A stretch of DNA of 64,000 bases from Phocaeicola oris (GTDB taxonomy: Bacteria; Bacteroidota; Bacteroidia; Bacteroidales; Bacteroidaceae): positions 124,001-188,000 of the forward strand of contig NZ_JAJLQX010000002.1 of assembly GCF_021295095.1 (NCBI RefSeq). Direction: 5' to 3'. Under the pieces are notes generated by a model that was not told the DNA's origin, searched no databases, and was given only the letters and a program-made list of their open reading frames with translations. Below are positions 8,107 through 16,658 of this stretch, in pieces. Position numbers and translations under genes: made by a program. Numbering within the stretch: the stretch's first letter is position 1; every line of letters begins with the position of its first letter.

Positions 8107-8898
8107 ATGAAGCAGAAAGTTAAAAATCAGCCCGTCTATCTGGGCTTCGCATCGCAAAAAGGAGGGGTTGGCAAGAGTAGCCTTGCCGAAATCCTCGCGT
8201 CCATTCTATATTACGAAAAAGGAATATCTCTTCTTGTCGTAGATTGTGACGGAACGCAAGAGTCGTTCTTTAAGTTGAGGCAGAGAGAACGCCGCGTGAT
8301 AGAGGGAAGTGAAACCATTTCTAAACAGATGAAGGATTTCTTCACCAAGTTTGGGAAACATGCCTATCCCATTATTCGCTCGACACCGAGAAACGTCATT
8401 AAATATGTGAACGAATACATCAGGACGCATGATATAAAGGTAAACCTCGTAATTTTTGATTTTCCCGGTCATGCTTCAACCGAGGATTTGCTCCAACTCT
8501 CCATAGACATGGACTATATCATCACCCCTATAGAGGCGGATCCCCAATCTTTGGTGTCCAGCTTTGCCTATGCCAGGACCATCAGGGATTTGGGAGTCGG
8601 ACTTAGCGATGCCCGTATCCGTGACCTGCTCTTACTATGGAACAAAATCAACCGTAGCGCCAGTTCCATCGTTATGGACTATTACACACAATATGCAAAG
8701 GAAGAGGACATCAGTATATTTGATGCCCGCATATACCATTCCGTGAGATTCTCCAGGGAATTGGAGTTAGGTGGCGTGAAGGGTGTCTTCCGCAGTTCTT
8801 ACTTACCTCCGGCACTTACCTTACGCCTTCCTACTGGTATAGACTTGTGGGTGGAGGAAGTAATCGAAAAATGCCATCTCATTCCGGATAGCCTATGA
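8107..8898 (+). CDS. traA: TraA, ParA-family ATPase
   Basis: A 263-residue ParA/MinD-type ATPase. The deviant Walker A KGGVGKS is at residues 18-24, the next acidic motif LLVVDCDGTQ near 40, and VIFDFPGHAST near 117. It is the first gene of the tra operon, as in CTnDOT-type elements, where its exact role in transfer is not settled; positioning of DNA or of the apparatus is an inference from the family. The stop overlaps traB by 4 bp (ATGA). Confidence 0.9.
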   Translation: MKQKVKNQPVYLGFASQKGGVGKSSLAEILASILYYEKGISLLVVDCDGTQESFFKLRQRERRVIEGSETISKQMKDFFTKFGKHAYPIIRSTPRNVIKYVNEYIRTHDIKVNLVIFDFPGHASTEDLLQLSIDMDYIITPIEADPQSLVSSFAYARTIRDLGVGLSDARIRDLLLLWNKINRSASSIVMDYYTQYAKEEDISIFDARIYHSVRFSRELELGGVKGVFRSSYLPPALTLRLPTGIDLWVEEVIEKCHLIPDSL

Positions 8899-9416
8899 CC
8901 TCCATTAGTGAAGAACGAAAGAAAGTCCTCCGGAGCAAACTCAAGGAGATGGGCAATTACGGTGTACAGGAACGTTCTCCGGAAGAATCCCCCTTTTATG
9001 ACCGGCCCACAGATCTTGAGCGTGATTTGGAAAAACTCCAATCGGATGAACCGCAAGAAGCGAAAGAAGAAGAACCTGTTGCAAGGACTTCTGCAGCAGA
9101 ACAGACAGCAGAACCTTTACGGGCTAAAAAAAATAAAGACAAAGGAAGCAGGGAAGATGCCCTGTCTGCCAAACTCTCTTTTGAGGAATATCGTGAACGC
9201 TACCTTAGCCATTCTCAATGCAGTAATGGTAAATCCGGATTCACCATTAACAGTGAGGTCTTGCAGTTGCTCAGAGATGTCCTTCGGGATGTCCGTGCAA
9301 AGACGACCCTCACTGCCTACATTGAAAATATCCTTCTTGAGCATTTGAAAGAAAACCAAGCCATGCTGAACAAGACAGCGGCACAGTATAAACGTAATCA
9401 AACACTTAATTTATGA
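8895..9416 (+). CDS. traB: TraB-like protein, DUF3408 family
   Basis: A 173-residue soluble protein with a charged, low-complexity N-terminal half (repeated Glu/Lys) and a C-terminal DUF3408-type domain: SGFTINSEVLQLLRDVLRDV, then TAYIENILLEHLKENQ. The domain recalls ribbon-helix-helix-type segments of partition or relaxosome proteins. It overlaps both neighbours by 4 bp, so it is coupled in the operon. The following gene has the same C-terminal domain, so the two are paralogues. Confidence 0.8.
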   Translation: MTSISEERKKVLRSKLKEMGNYGVQERSPEESPFYDRPTDLERDLEKLQSDEPQEAKEEEPVARTSAAEQTAEPLRAKKNKDKGSREDALSAKLSFEEYRERYLSHSQCSNGKSGFTINSEVLQLLRDVLRDVRAKTTLTAYIENILLEHLKENQAMLNKTAAQYKRNQTLNL

Positions 9417-9850
9417 TAAAAACATTGTTATTGGATACATTTCTCCTCATGGGGATTATCTGGATGCTTATCAGCATTGTCTATTTCTGTATTCGCTTGG
9501 ACAGGCTTTTGTCTTCTATGGAAAAACCTGTTGTGGAAACCATGGAGGAAACAGCAGAGGTAGTATTATCAGAAGAAGATACTTCTTCCCCTTCCGTACA
9601 TTCGGACTACAATAGTTTTGAAGATTATCGCAATCGTTTTCTTCATACTTCACGCTTTCCAAGGAAAACAGCCTTTACCATGAATGTCGAAACCTTGCAG
9701 GTGCTTCGCAATATTCTACATGATTTGAATCAGCGTGTGTCTATGACTTCCTACATAGAGAATATCCTGCGTGAACATTTACGGGAACATCAGAAATTAA
9801 TCAATGATGCAGCCGATAAACAGAGAAGTAAAACCACCGTAACACTGTAA
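9413..9850 (+). CDS. traC: TraC-like membrane-anchored DUF3408 protein
   Basis: A 145-residue protein with an N-terminal membrane helix (LLDTFLLMGIIWMLISIVYF, residues 5-24), an acidic linker, and a DUF3408-type C-terminus (FTMNVETLQVLRNILHDL, then SYIENILREHLREHQ). The C-terminal domain is clearly related to that of the previous protein, and the anchor is related to that of the next one. It overlaps traB by 4 bp and is followed after 3 bp by traD. Confidence 0.78.
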   Translation: MIKTLLLDTFLLMGIIWMLISIVYFCIRLDRLLSSMEKPVVETMEETAEVVLSEEDTSSPSVHSDYNSFEDYRNRFLHTSRFPRKTAFTMNVETLQVLRNILHDLNQRVSMTSYIENILREHLREHQKLINDAADKQRSKTTVTL

Positions 9851-9853
9851 GTA

Positions 9854-10633
9854 ATGGAAACAATTCTATTAGATATTCTCCTTTTCTTGGGTGTGATATG
9901 GCTATTTTTAGGTATCGCATACCTCTGGAAAATCTGCTTACGACCAGTCCCCAAATCTGTGGATGAAACCACAGGAAAGCCTATTGTCACAAAAGAACAG
10001 GTAGAACATGCCAGGCACGTTTTGGTGGGCAGGAGTAAACCCTTTACTTCCCCGTCTGTCCCCGAAACTCCCGCTGTTTCCTCGTCTGAAAATTCAGCCG
10101 ATAATCCCAGTACCTTTGCGACGCAAAATGTACGCAAGGAAGATGAAACAGAGGCAACTAATACACCTCAATCCGCACCCGAACATACGGATGAAAAGGA
10201 CGAGGGCAATGAAATGCAGGTTGACTACACAATGGACGAACCGGACGAAGACACTATCATCCGTGAGGAACTGCAGATTGCAGACGATTCTTTACCCGAA
10301 GTCTCATCATCAGCTATTCTTACAAGGGACTTGTCCCGTGTAAACGGCTGGCACAGGAATGATGACACGCTTGATGAGGAAAACGAAGCCGAAGTGCAGG
10401 ATACGCTGCAAAGCATACGGGGCACACAGCTCATGGACTATATCAAGGAGGCAACGCTCAAGCAGGAAAAAGACCATCAAAGGCTCCTTGCTGCCATTCG
10501 CAAAGCGGAGGAAGCGGAATTAGAGGAAAGTAATATAAGCTCTTCTCCTGATTCTGAAACAGACTCAAACGTAGAGAGCTGCAACAACGATGTTTTGGAA
10601 GAAGCCGACCGTCCACTGTCATACTATCTGTAA
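9854..10633 (+). CDS. traD: TraD-like membrane protein with an acidic coiled tail
   Basis: A 259-residue protein with an N-terminal membrane helix (LLDILLFLGVIWLFLGIAYL, residues 5-24) much like that of TraC, then a long acidic, Ser/Thr/Glu-rich region and a helical stretch around residues 195-225 (LMDYIKEATLKQEKDHQRLL). No enzymatic motif is visible. Position and architecture match the third small gene after traA in CTnDOT-like operons. It ends the first translational block; a 154-bp gap with a large inverted repeat separates it from traE. Confidence 0.7.
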   Translation: METILLDILLFLGVIWLFLGIAYLWKICLRPVPKSVDETTGKPIVTKEQVEHARHVLVGRSKPFTSPSVPETPAVSSSENSADNPSTFATQNVRKEDETEATNTPQSAPEHTDEKDEGNEMQVDYTMDEPDEDTIIREELQIADDSLPEVSSSAILTRDLSRVNGWHRNDDTLDEENEAEVQDTLQSIRGTQLMDYIKEATLKQEKDHQRLLAAIRKAEEAELEESNISSSPDSETDSNVESCNNDVLEEADRPLSYYL

Positions 10634-10666
10634 GGCTAATGTTTTTATTCATATTGTAAAGTGATC

Positions 10667-10732
10667 AAGGGGTGGCTCAAAAGCAAAACAATCAAACTAT
10701 ATCTGTCATACGATAAAACCGAGCCACCCCTT
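10667..10732. repeat. 12-bp perfect inverted repeat between traD and traE
   Basis: AAGGGGTGGCTC (10667-10678) and GAGCCACCCCTT (10721-10732) are perfectly complementary, with a 42-nt loop. There is no T-run after the stem, so it is not a classical terminator. It may be a processing or attenuation structure that sets the relative level of traA-D and traE onward. Confidence 0.6.
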
Positions 10733-10787
10733 ACCATCTCTACCCAAAAGAAAACAATTCATTTAACAACATAAAATAAAAAGAACA

Positions 10788-11090
10788 ATGAACAACAAAA
10801 AGAAAATCACAATGCTGCTCCTGATGGCACTGACCACAGCAGGAGCATACGCACAGGGCAACGGCATTGCCGGAATCAATGAAGCAACGAAAATGGTAAC
10901 CTCCTACTTCGATCCCGGCACGAAACTCATTTATGCCGTGGGGGCGGTAGTGGGGTTGATAGGAGGAATAAAAGTGTACAACAAGTTCTCAAGTGGTGAC
11001 CCCGATACGAGCAAGACCGCAGCCTCTTGGTTCGGTGCGTGTATCTTTCTCATTGTGGCTGCCACTATCCTGAGAAGCTTCTTCCTGTAA
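10788..11090 (+). CDS. traE: TraE, DUF4134 (VirB2-like pilin candidate)
   Basis: A 100-residue protein with a cleavable signal peptide ending around AYAQG (residues 20-23) and two hydrophobic helices (TKLIYAVGAVVGLIGGIKVY and WFGACIFLIVAATILRSFF). The arrangement of a signal peptide plus two short membrane helices is that of VirB2-type pilins. The position just before the VirB3-like and VirB4-like genes supports this. It is preceded by its own ribosome-binding region and the intergenic repeat. Confidence 0.85.
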   Translation: MNNKKKITMLLLMALTTAGAYAQGNGIAGINEATKMVTSYFDPGTKLIYAVGAVVGLIGGIKVYNKFSSGDPDTSKTAASWFGACIFLIVAATILRSFFL

Positions 11091-11094
11091 GGCG

Positions 11095-11430
11095 ATGGCA
11101 GCATTTGAAATCAACAAAGGTGTAGGCCGGACGGTAGAGTTCAAGGGCTTGAAGGCACAGTATCTCTTCCTCTTTGCAGGAGGCTTGCTTGCCGTCTTCA
11201 TTCTTGTGGTCATTCTCTATCTCTGTGGAGTCAGCCAAATTACCTGTCTTGTCATAGGCGTAGTGGGTGCCAGCCTTGTGGTATGGCAAACGTTCACCAT
11301 GAATAGAAAGTACGGGCAATATGGGCTGATGAAAAAAGGAGCAGTACGTATGCACCCACGCTACCTTGTGAACCGCCGTACGGTCTGCCACCTTATCCGT
11401 AACCTTCAACCAAAAAAAGCGAAGCAATGA
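11095..11430 (+). CDS. traF: TraF, DUF4133 (VirB3-like)
   Basis: A 111-residue inner-membrane protein with two adjacent helices near residues 21-62 (YLFLFAGGLLAVFILVVILY and CLVIGVVGASLVVWQTF). It ends with a basic tail. The small two-helix protein directly before the VirB4 ATPase matches VirB3 in type IV secretion systems. It overlaps traG by 4 bp. Confidence 0.85.
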   Translation: MAAFEINKGVGRTVEFKGLKAQYLFLFAGGLLAVFILVVILYLCGVSQITCLVIGVVGASLVVWQTFTMNRKYGQYGLMKKGAVRMHPRYLVNRRTVCHLIRNLQPKKAKQ

Positions 11431-13940
11431 GAAATAAAAGCAAGATAACCACCTTGGAGTCGAAGTTTCCGCTGCTCTCCATCGAGCAGGGCTGCATGGT
11501 GAGCAAGGATGCTGACATCACGGTGGCTTTCCGTGTGGAGCTGCCCGAACTCTTTACCGTTACCTCTACAGAATACGAAGCAATGCACTCTGCCTGGCAC
11601 AAGGCTATAAAAGTGCTACCCAATTACAGCATCGTACACAAGCAGGACTGGTTCATCAAGGAGGACTATCAAGGGAAGCTCTCTGATAGCGGACTGAGTT
11701 TCCTTGCCCGTTCCTCTGAGCGGCACTTCAATGAGCGTCCGTATCTCCACCACTCAGTCTATCTCTTCCTGACCAAGACGAACAAGCAGCGTATGGCGCA
11801 GCAGAGCAATTTTTCTTCGCTCTGCCGTGGACACCTGCTACCAAAAGAGATTACCAACAAGGATGAAGTGATGAAGTTTATGGAAGCAGTGGACCAGTTC
11901 GAGCGTATCATCAATGATACCGAACAGATAAGGATTATCCGCATGATTGAAGACGAGTTGGTTGGCACAAATGAAAAGGGTGGACTACTCGACAGGTATT
12001 TCTCTCTATCAGAAGAAGGGCATGCGTCTTTGGAAGATATCCGCTTGGGAGCAGATCTTGTGCGCGTGGGCGACAATCGCCTGTGCCTGCATACGCTTTC
12101 CGATACGGATGACCTGCCGACAACGGTAAGTACGGATAGCCGATATGAGCGACTGTCCACTGACCGCTCGGATTGCAGGTTGTCCTTTGCCTCGCCCGTA
12201 GGGCTGATGTTGCCCTGCAACCATATCTATAACCAGTATCTCTTCATCGAGGATAGCGATGTCAACTTGGAACGCTTCGAGAAGCAGGCAAGAAACATGC
12301 ACTCGCTGGCACGCTACAGCCGTAGCAACCAAATCAACGAGGAATGGATACAGGAGTATCTCAATATTGCCCACTCACAGGGATTGACCTCTATCCGTGC
12401 CCACTTCAACGTATTGGCATGGAGCAGCGATAAGGAAGAACTTCGCCAGATCAAGAATGACGTGGGCTCTGCACTTGCTCTTATGGAATGCCATCCTCGC
12501 CACAACACCATTGATGCGGCAACGCTCTACTGGGCAGGCATACCCGGCAATGCGGCAGACTTTCCTGCAGAAGAGTCGTTCTATACTTTCATCGAGCCTG
12601 CCCTCTGCTTCTTTACGGCAGAGACGAACTATAAGGATTCGCTCTCGCCCTTCGGCATCAAGATGGCAGACCGCCTTTCAGGAAAGCCTGTCCACTTAGA
12701 TATATCGGATTTGCCGATGAAAAAGGGAGTCATCACCAACCGTAACAAGTTTATCTTGGGTCCTTCGGGTAGCGGCAAGTCTTTCTTCACCAACCACATG
12801 GTACGCCAGTATTACGAGCAGGGGGCGCACGTCCTCTTGGTCGATACGGGTAACTCATATCAGGGATTGTGTGAACTTATCCACCGCAAGACCAAGGGCG
12901 AGGACGGTGTGTATTTCACCTATACCAATGAAAGTCCGATTTCCTTCAATCCTTTTTATACTGATGATTACTTCTTCGATGTAGAGAAAAGGGAGAGTAT
13001 CTGTACGCTGCTGCTCACGCTCTGGAAGAGTGCTGATGAGCATATCACGAAGACCGAGGCAGGCGAACTTGGTTCAGCCGTAAACTCCTATATCGAGCTG
13101 ATATGTGCTGACCACAGCGTTACGCCCTGTTTTAATACCTTCTATGAGTATCTGCGGGACGTGTACCGAAAGGATATGGAAAAGCGAGACATCAAGGTAA
13201 CCCTCTCGGACTTCAATATCAATAACCTCCTTACGACATTGAAGCAATACTATCGTGGTGGTCGATATGATTTCCTGCTGAACTCGGACAAGAACATCGA
13301 CCTGCTCTCTAAACGTTTCATCGTCTTTGAAATCGACCAAGTAAAGGATAATAAAGACCTCTTTCCTGTGGTAACGATTATCATCATGGAAGCCTTCATC
13401 AACAAGATGCGCCGATTAAAGGGTATCCGCAAGATGATACTCATTGAGGAAGCGTGGAAGGCGATTGCTTCGGCAAACATGGCGGACTACATTAAGTATT
13501 TGTATAAGACGGTGAGAAAGTATTTCGGGGAAGCCATTGTCGTAACGCAGGAGGTGGACGATATCATTCAGTCGCCCATAGTCAAGGAAAGTATTATTAA
13601 TAACTCTGACTGCAAGATACTGCTTGACCAGCGCAAGTACATGACCAAGTTCGATGGTATACAGGCGATGCTCGGCTTGTCTGAAAAGGAAAAGAGCCAG
13701 ATACTCTCCATCAATCAAAACAACGACCCGAACCGACTCTACAAGGAAGTGTGGATAGGGCTGGGCGGTATGCAGAGTGCAGTCTATGCCACGGAAGTGA
13801 GCATGGAGGAATACCTGACCTACACCACGGAGGAAACCGAGAAGGTGGAGGTGATGAACAGGGCGGCACAGCTCGGTGGTGATATCGAAACGGCTATCCG
13901 TCAGCTTGCCATAGAGAAAAGAAACAATAAAAAGAAATAA
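11427..13940 (+). CDS. traG: TraG, VirB4-family conjugation ATPase
   Basis: An 837-residue ATPase of the VirB4/TrbE family that powers assembly of the transfer channel. Walker A GPSGSGKS lies near residue 444 and Walker B MILIEEAW near 670. The N-terminal half contains the typical VirB4 accessory domain and AATLYWAGIPGNAADFPAEE. Motifs near the end (QEVDDIIQSPIVKESIINN) are also conserved in the family. It is the largest gene of the operon and is tightly coupled to traF. Confidence 0.95.
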   Translation: MRNKSKITTLESKFPLLSIEQGCMVSKDADITVAFRVELPELFTVTSTEYEAMHSAWHKAIKVLPNYSIVHKQDWFIKEDYQGKLSDSGLSFLARSSERHFNERPYLHHSVYLFLTKTNKQRMAQQSNFSSLCRGHLLPKEITNKDEVMKFMEAVDQFERIINDTEQIRIIRMIEDELVGTNEKGGLLDRYFSLSEEGHASLEDIRLGADLVRVGDNRLCLHTLSDTDDLPTTVSTDSRYERLSTDRSDCRLSFASPVGLMLPCNHIYNQYLFIEDSDVNLERFEKQARNMHSLARYSRSNQINEEWIQEYLNIAHSQGLTSIRAHFNVLAWSSDKEELRQIKNDVGSALALMECHPRHNTIDAATLYWAGIPGNAADFPAEESFYTFIEPALCFFTAETNYKDSLSPFGIKMADRLSGKPVHLDISDLPMKKGVITNRNKFILGPSGSGKSFFTNHMVRQYYEQGAHVLLVDTGNSYQGLCELIHRKTKGEDGVYFTYTNESPISFNPFYTDDYFFDVEKRESICTLLLTLWKSADEHITKTEAGELGSAVNSYIELICADHSVTPCFNTFYEYLRDVYRKDMEKRDIKVTLSDFNINNLLTTLKQYYRGGRYDFLLNSDKNIDLLSKRFIVFEIDQVKDNKDLFPVVTIIIMEAFINKMRRLKGIRKMILIEEAWKAIASANMADYIKYLYKTVRKYFGEAIVVTQEVDDIIQSPIVKESIINNSDCKILLDQRKYMTKFDGIQAMLGLSEKEKSQILSINQNNDPNRLYKEVWIGLGGMQSAVYATEVSMEEYLTYTTEETEKVEVMNRAAQLGGDIETAIRQLAIEKRNNKKK

Positions 13941-13967
13941 GTACAAACCATCAAAACTATAGTAACA

Positions 13968-14597
13968 ATGAAAAAGTACATTTTCATGGCTCTCTTAGGA
14001 TTGAGCCTTTCTGTTCCCAAAGCCCACGCACAGTGGGTAGTAACCGATCCCGGTAACTTCGCCGGCAACATCGTCAATTCGGTCAAGGAGATTGCCACCG
14101 CCTCCAAGACGGTGAAGAACACCTTGGACGGGTTCAAGGAAGTGGAGAAACTCTACAACGACACCAAGAAGTATTACGATGCGCTGAAGAAGGTGAACAA
14201 CCTCATCGGCGATGCCTACAAAGTCAAGGAGTGCATCCTGATGGTGGGCGATATCTCGGAGATTTACGTTACCTCGTATAAGAAAATGCTCTCGGACAAG
14301 AACTTCCGCCCTTCGGAACTCGCTGCGATGGCTTCGGGCTATGCCAAGCTTCTGGAGCAGAGCGGTGAGAGTCTCAAGGAACTCAAGTCCATCGTCAAGT
14401 CGGGTGTTCTCTCGATGAACGACCACGAGCGTATGCAGGCAATCGACCGTATTTATACCACGCTTAGGGAAAACCGTTCGCTCGTGTCCTACTACACAAG
14501 GAAAAATATTTCCGTAAGCTACGTGCGTGCAAGGGAAAAGAACAACCTTGCTTCTGTCAAGGCGCTCTATGGTAATACGGCAAGCAGGTATTGGTAA
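13968..14597 (+). CDS. traI: TraI, DUF4141 (VirB5-like)
   Basis: A 209-residue exported protein with a signal peptide (residues 1-21, ending AHAQ) and a mostly helical mature part (VKNTLDGFKEVEKLYNDTKK). This is the VirB5-like type found after the VirB4 ATPase in Bacteroides conjugative transposons. Only 27 bp separate it from traG, so there is no room for a traH gene here. Confidence 0.85.
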   Translation: MKKYIFMALLGLSLSVPKAHAQWVVTDPGNFAGNIVNSVKEIATASKTVKNTLDGFKEVEKLYNDTKKYYDALKKVNNLIGDAYKVKECILMVGDISEIYVTSYKKMLSDKNFRPSELAAMASGYAKLLEQSGESLKELKSIVKSGVLSMNDHERMQAIDRIYTTLRENRSLVSYYTRKNISVSYVRAREKNNLASVKALYGNTASRYW

Positions 14598-14633
14598 ATC
14601 TACAGAATAAAAAAGAACTTTCATAAAAAACTT

Positions 14634-15677
14634 TTGCTTATGGATTTTGCCAGTTTACATGAGCTGCTCCGCTCCACCTATGATGAGATGATGCCGCTCT
14701 GTGCCCAGATGACGGGCATTGCCAAGGGTATTGCGGGCTTGGGTGCACTCTTTTATATTGCCCTTCGGGTATGGGCTTCCATTGCCCGTGCCGAGGCGAT
14801 AGACGTTTTTCCGCTTCTCCGTCCCTTCGTGCTGGGCTTTTGCATCATGTTCTTCCCGACAGTCGTACTGGGTACGATGAATGCCGTTCTCTCGCCCGTA
14901 GTGCAGGGAACGGAGATGATGGTACACCAGCAGGAGGGGAACCTTGCAGAACTTACTGCCAAGCGGGACAAGTTGCAGGAGGAAGCCTACCTTAGGAATC
15001 CTGAAACAGCCTACCTTGTTTCCAACGAGAAGTTCGATGAGAAGATAGAGGAAATGGGCATCATCGGACCTGAAGATGCCGTGACGATAGCGGGTATGTA
15101 TGCCGAGCGTGCTGCCTATCAGACCAAGCAGTGGGTGATGAAAATGGTGCACGACCTCATGGAGCTGCTGTTCCATGCCGCAGGACTTATCATCGACACG
15201 CTACGCACCTTCATACTCATCGTTCTTGCCATTCTCGGTCCGATAGTCTTCGGCATTGCCGTATGGGATGGTCTTGCAGGCTCACTTACGGCATGGTTCT
15301 CACGCTATATCTCTGTCTACCTGTGGCTGCCTGTCAGTTCTATTCTAACGGCACTGCTTACGAAAATACAGGTGCTGATGATAGAGAAGGATATCGAAGC
15401 GCTCAGTGACCCTAACTACCTGCCTGATTCGGGGACGTGGTACTACATCGTCTTCTTCCTTATCGGTATTGTAGGCTACTTCTGTGTACCTACCGTGGCA
15501 GGTTGGATTATCGAAGCTGGAGGCGGTATCGGCTCTTATGGTCGCAATGTCAATCAAGCTGCACAGCGCGGTGCGCAAAGTGCCTACACGGGCGGACGAT
15601 ATGCCGCAGCAGGTGCCGGGTCGGTTATCGGCAATGTCGGTGGACGTATCAAGGGTGCGCTGCTCAAAGGAAAATAG
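14634..15677 (+). CDS. traJ: TraJ, VirB6-like polytopic membrane protein
   Basis: A 347-residue inner-membrane protein with several hydrophobic segments: residues 25-45, 55-80, 180-215 (TLRTFILIVLAILGPIVFGI), 225-250 and 270-290. A Gly/Ala-rich tail (GRYAAAGAGSVIGNVGG) follows. The central periplasmic part and the many helices match VirB6-like channel components of the TraJ family. It sits between the VirB5- and VirB8-like genes. Confidence 0.88.
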   Translation: MLMDFASLHELLRSTYDEMMPLCAQMTGIAKGIAGLGALFYIALRVWASIARAEAIDVFPLLRPFVLGFCIMFFPTVVLGTMNAVLSPVVQGTEMMVHQQEGNLAELTAKRDKLQEEAYLRNPETAYLVSNEKFDEKIEEMGIIGPEDAVTIAGMYAERAAYQTKQWVMKMVHDLMELLFHAAGLIIDTLRTFILIVLAILGPIVFGIAVWDGLAGSLTAWFSRYISVYLWLPVSSILTALLTKIQVLMIEKDIEALSDPNYLPDSGTWYYIVFFLIGIVGYFCVPTVAGWIIEAGGGIGSYGRNVNQAAQRGAQSAYTGGRYAAAGAGSVIGNVGGRIKGALLKGK

Positions 15678-15727
15678 AAATCAAGCAACTATGCTTAATT
15701 AATCAACAGCTATAAAAGGAAAAAGAA

Positions 15728-16351
15728 ATGGAATTCAAATCACTTGGTAATATCGAGACCTCATTCAGACAGATAAGGCTCTACGCCTTTGTCTTTGCCA
15801 TCGTCTGCGTGGCAGTGAGCGTTTATGCCGTCTATGCCTCGTACAGCTTCGCCAAGGAGCAACGGGAGAAAATCTATGTGCTTGACCAGGGAAAGTCGCT
15901 CATGCTTGCCCTCAGTCAGGATGCAAGCCGAAACCGTCCCGTAGAGGCAAGGGAGCATGTACGTCGCTTTCATGAGCTGTTCTTCACCATTGCGCCTGAC
16001 AAGGATGCTATTGAGAAGAATATGGAACGTGCCTTCGTGCTGTGTGACAAGTCGGCTTTCAACTATTACAAAGACTTGGCAGAGAAGGGCTATTATAACC
16101 GTGCCATATCGGGTAATGTCAATCAGCGCATAGAGGTGGACTCTATCCACTGTAACTTTAATACTTACCCTTATGCGGTAACGACTTATGCACGGGAGTT
16201 TATCGTCCGTCAGAGTAACGTTACAGAGCGCAGTCTTGTTACGACCTGCACGCTGCAGAACTCTGTCCGTTCGGACAACAATCCGCAAGGCTTCCTGATG
16301 GAGAACTTCCTCGTCAAGGAGAACAGGGACATACAGACCTATAAACGATAA
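15728..16351 (+). CDS. traK: TraK, VirB8-like core component
   Basis: A 207-residue bitopic protein with a short cytoplasmic N-terminus, one membrane helix at residues 20-40 (FVFAIVCVAVSVYAVYASYSF), and a periplasmic domain with the mixed alpha/beta pattern of VirB8. NIETSFRQIRLYAF at the start is characteristic of TraK. It is followed after 4 bp by traL. Confidence 0.9.
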   Translation: MEFKSLGNIETSFRQIRLYAFVFAIVCVAVSVYAVYASYSFAKEQREKIYVLDQGKSLMLALSQDASRNRPVEAREHVRRFHELFFTIAPDKDAIEKNMERAFVLCDKSAFNYYKDLAEKGYYNRAISGNVNQRIEVDSIHCNFNTYPYAVTTYAREFIVRQSNVTERSLVTTCTLQNSVRSDNNPQGFLMENFLVKENRDIQTYKR

Positions 16352-16355
16352 GGCT

Positions 16356-16658
16356 ATGGCAAGGAAAAGAAACTTTTTACTCTCGCGTCACTATCTGCGC
16401 TTTCACCTGTGGCTCCGCCATCGTTGTGAAAGGCTCACGATAAGGCAGAGAAAGGAAATCGTCTATGGGCTGAGCTTCATCTATCTGCTCTGCTCACTCT
16501 GGATGATAGCGCAGTTTTTCCTTCCTCCAAAGAAGGAGAAACTACCCATCCCCACGGGAAAGCTGACGGACAGTCCGATACGGACGGACAGTACTTTACA
16601 AGAGTTACACGGCAATTTTTACCTACAACATCATCAAACAATCAAAGAAAATGGATAA
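16356..16658 (+). CDS. traL: TraL, DUF3989 protein
   Basis: A 100-residue protein with a basic N-terminus (arginine-rich, residues 3-33) and one membrane helix near residues 35-55 (YGLSFIYLLCSLWMIAQFF). Small proteins of this kind lie between traK and traM in CTnDOT-like operons. It overlaps traM by 8 bp. Specific role unknown. Confidence 0.82.
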   Translation: MARKRNFLLSRHYLRFHLWLRHRCERLTIRQRKEIVYGLSFIYLLCSLWMIAQFFLPPKKEKLPIPTGKLTDSPIRTDSTLQELHGNFYLQHHQTIKENG

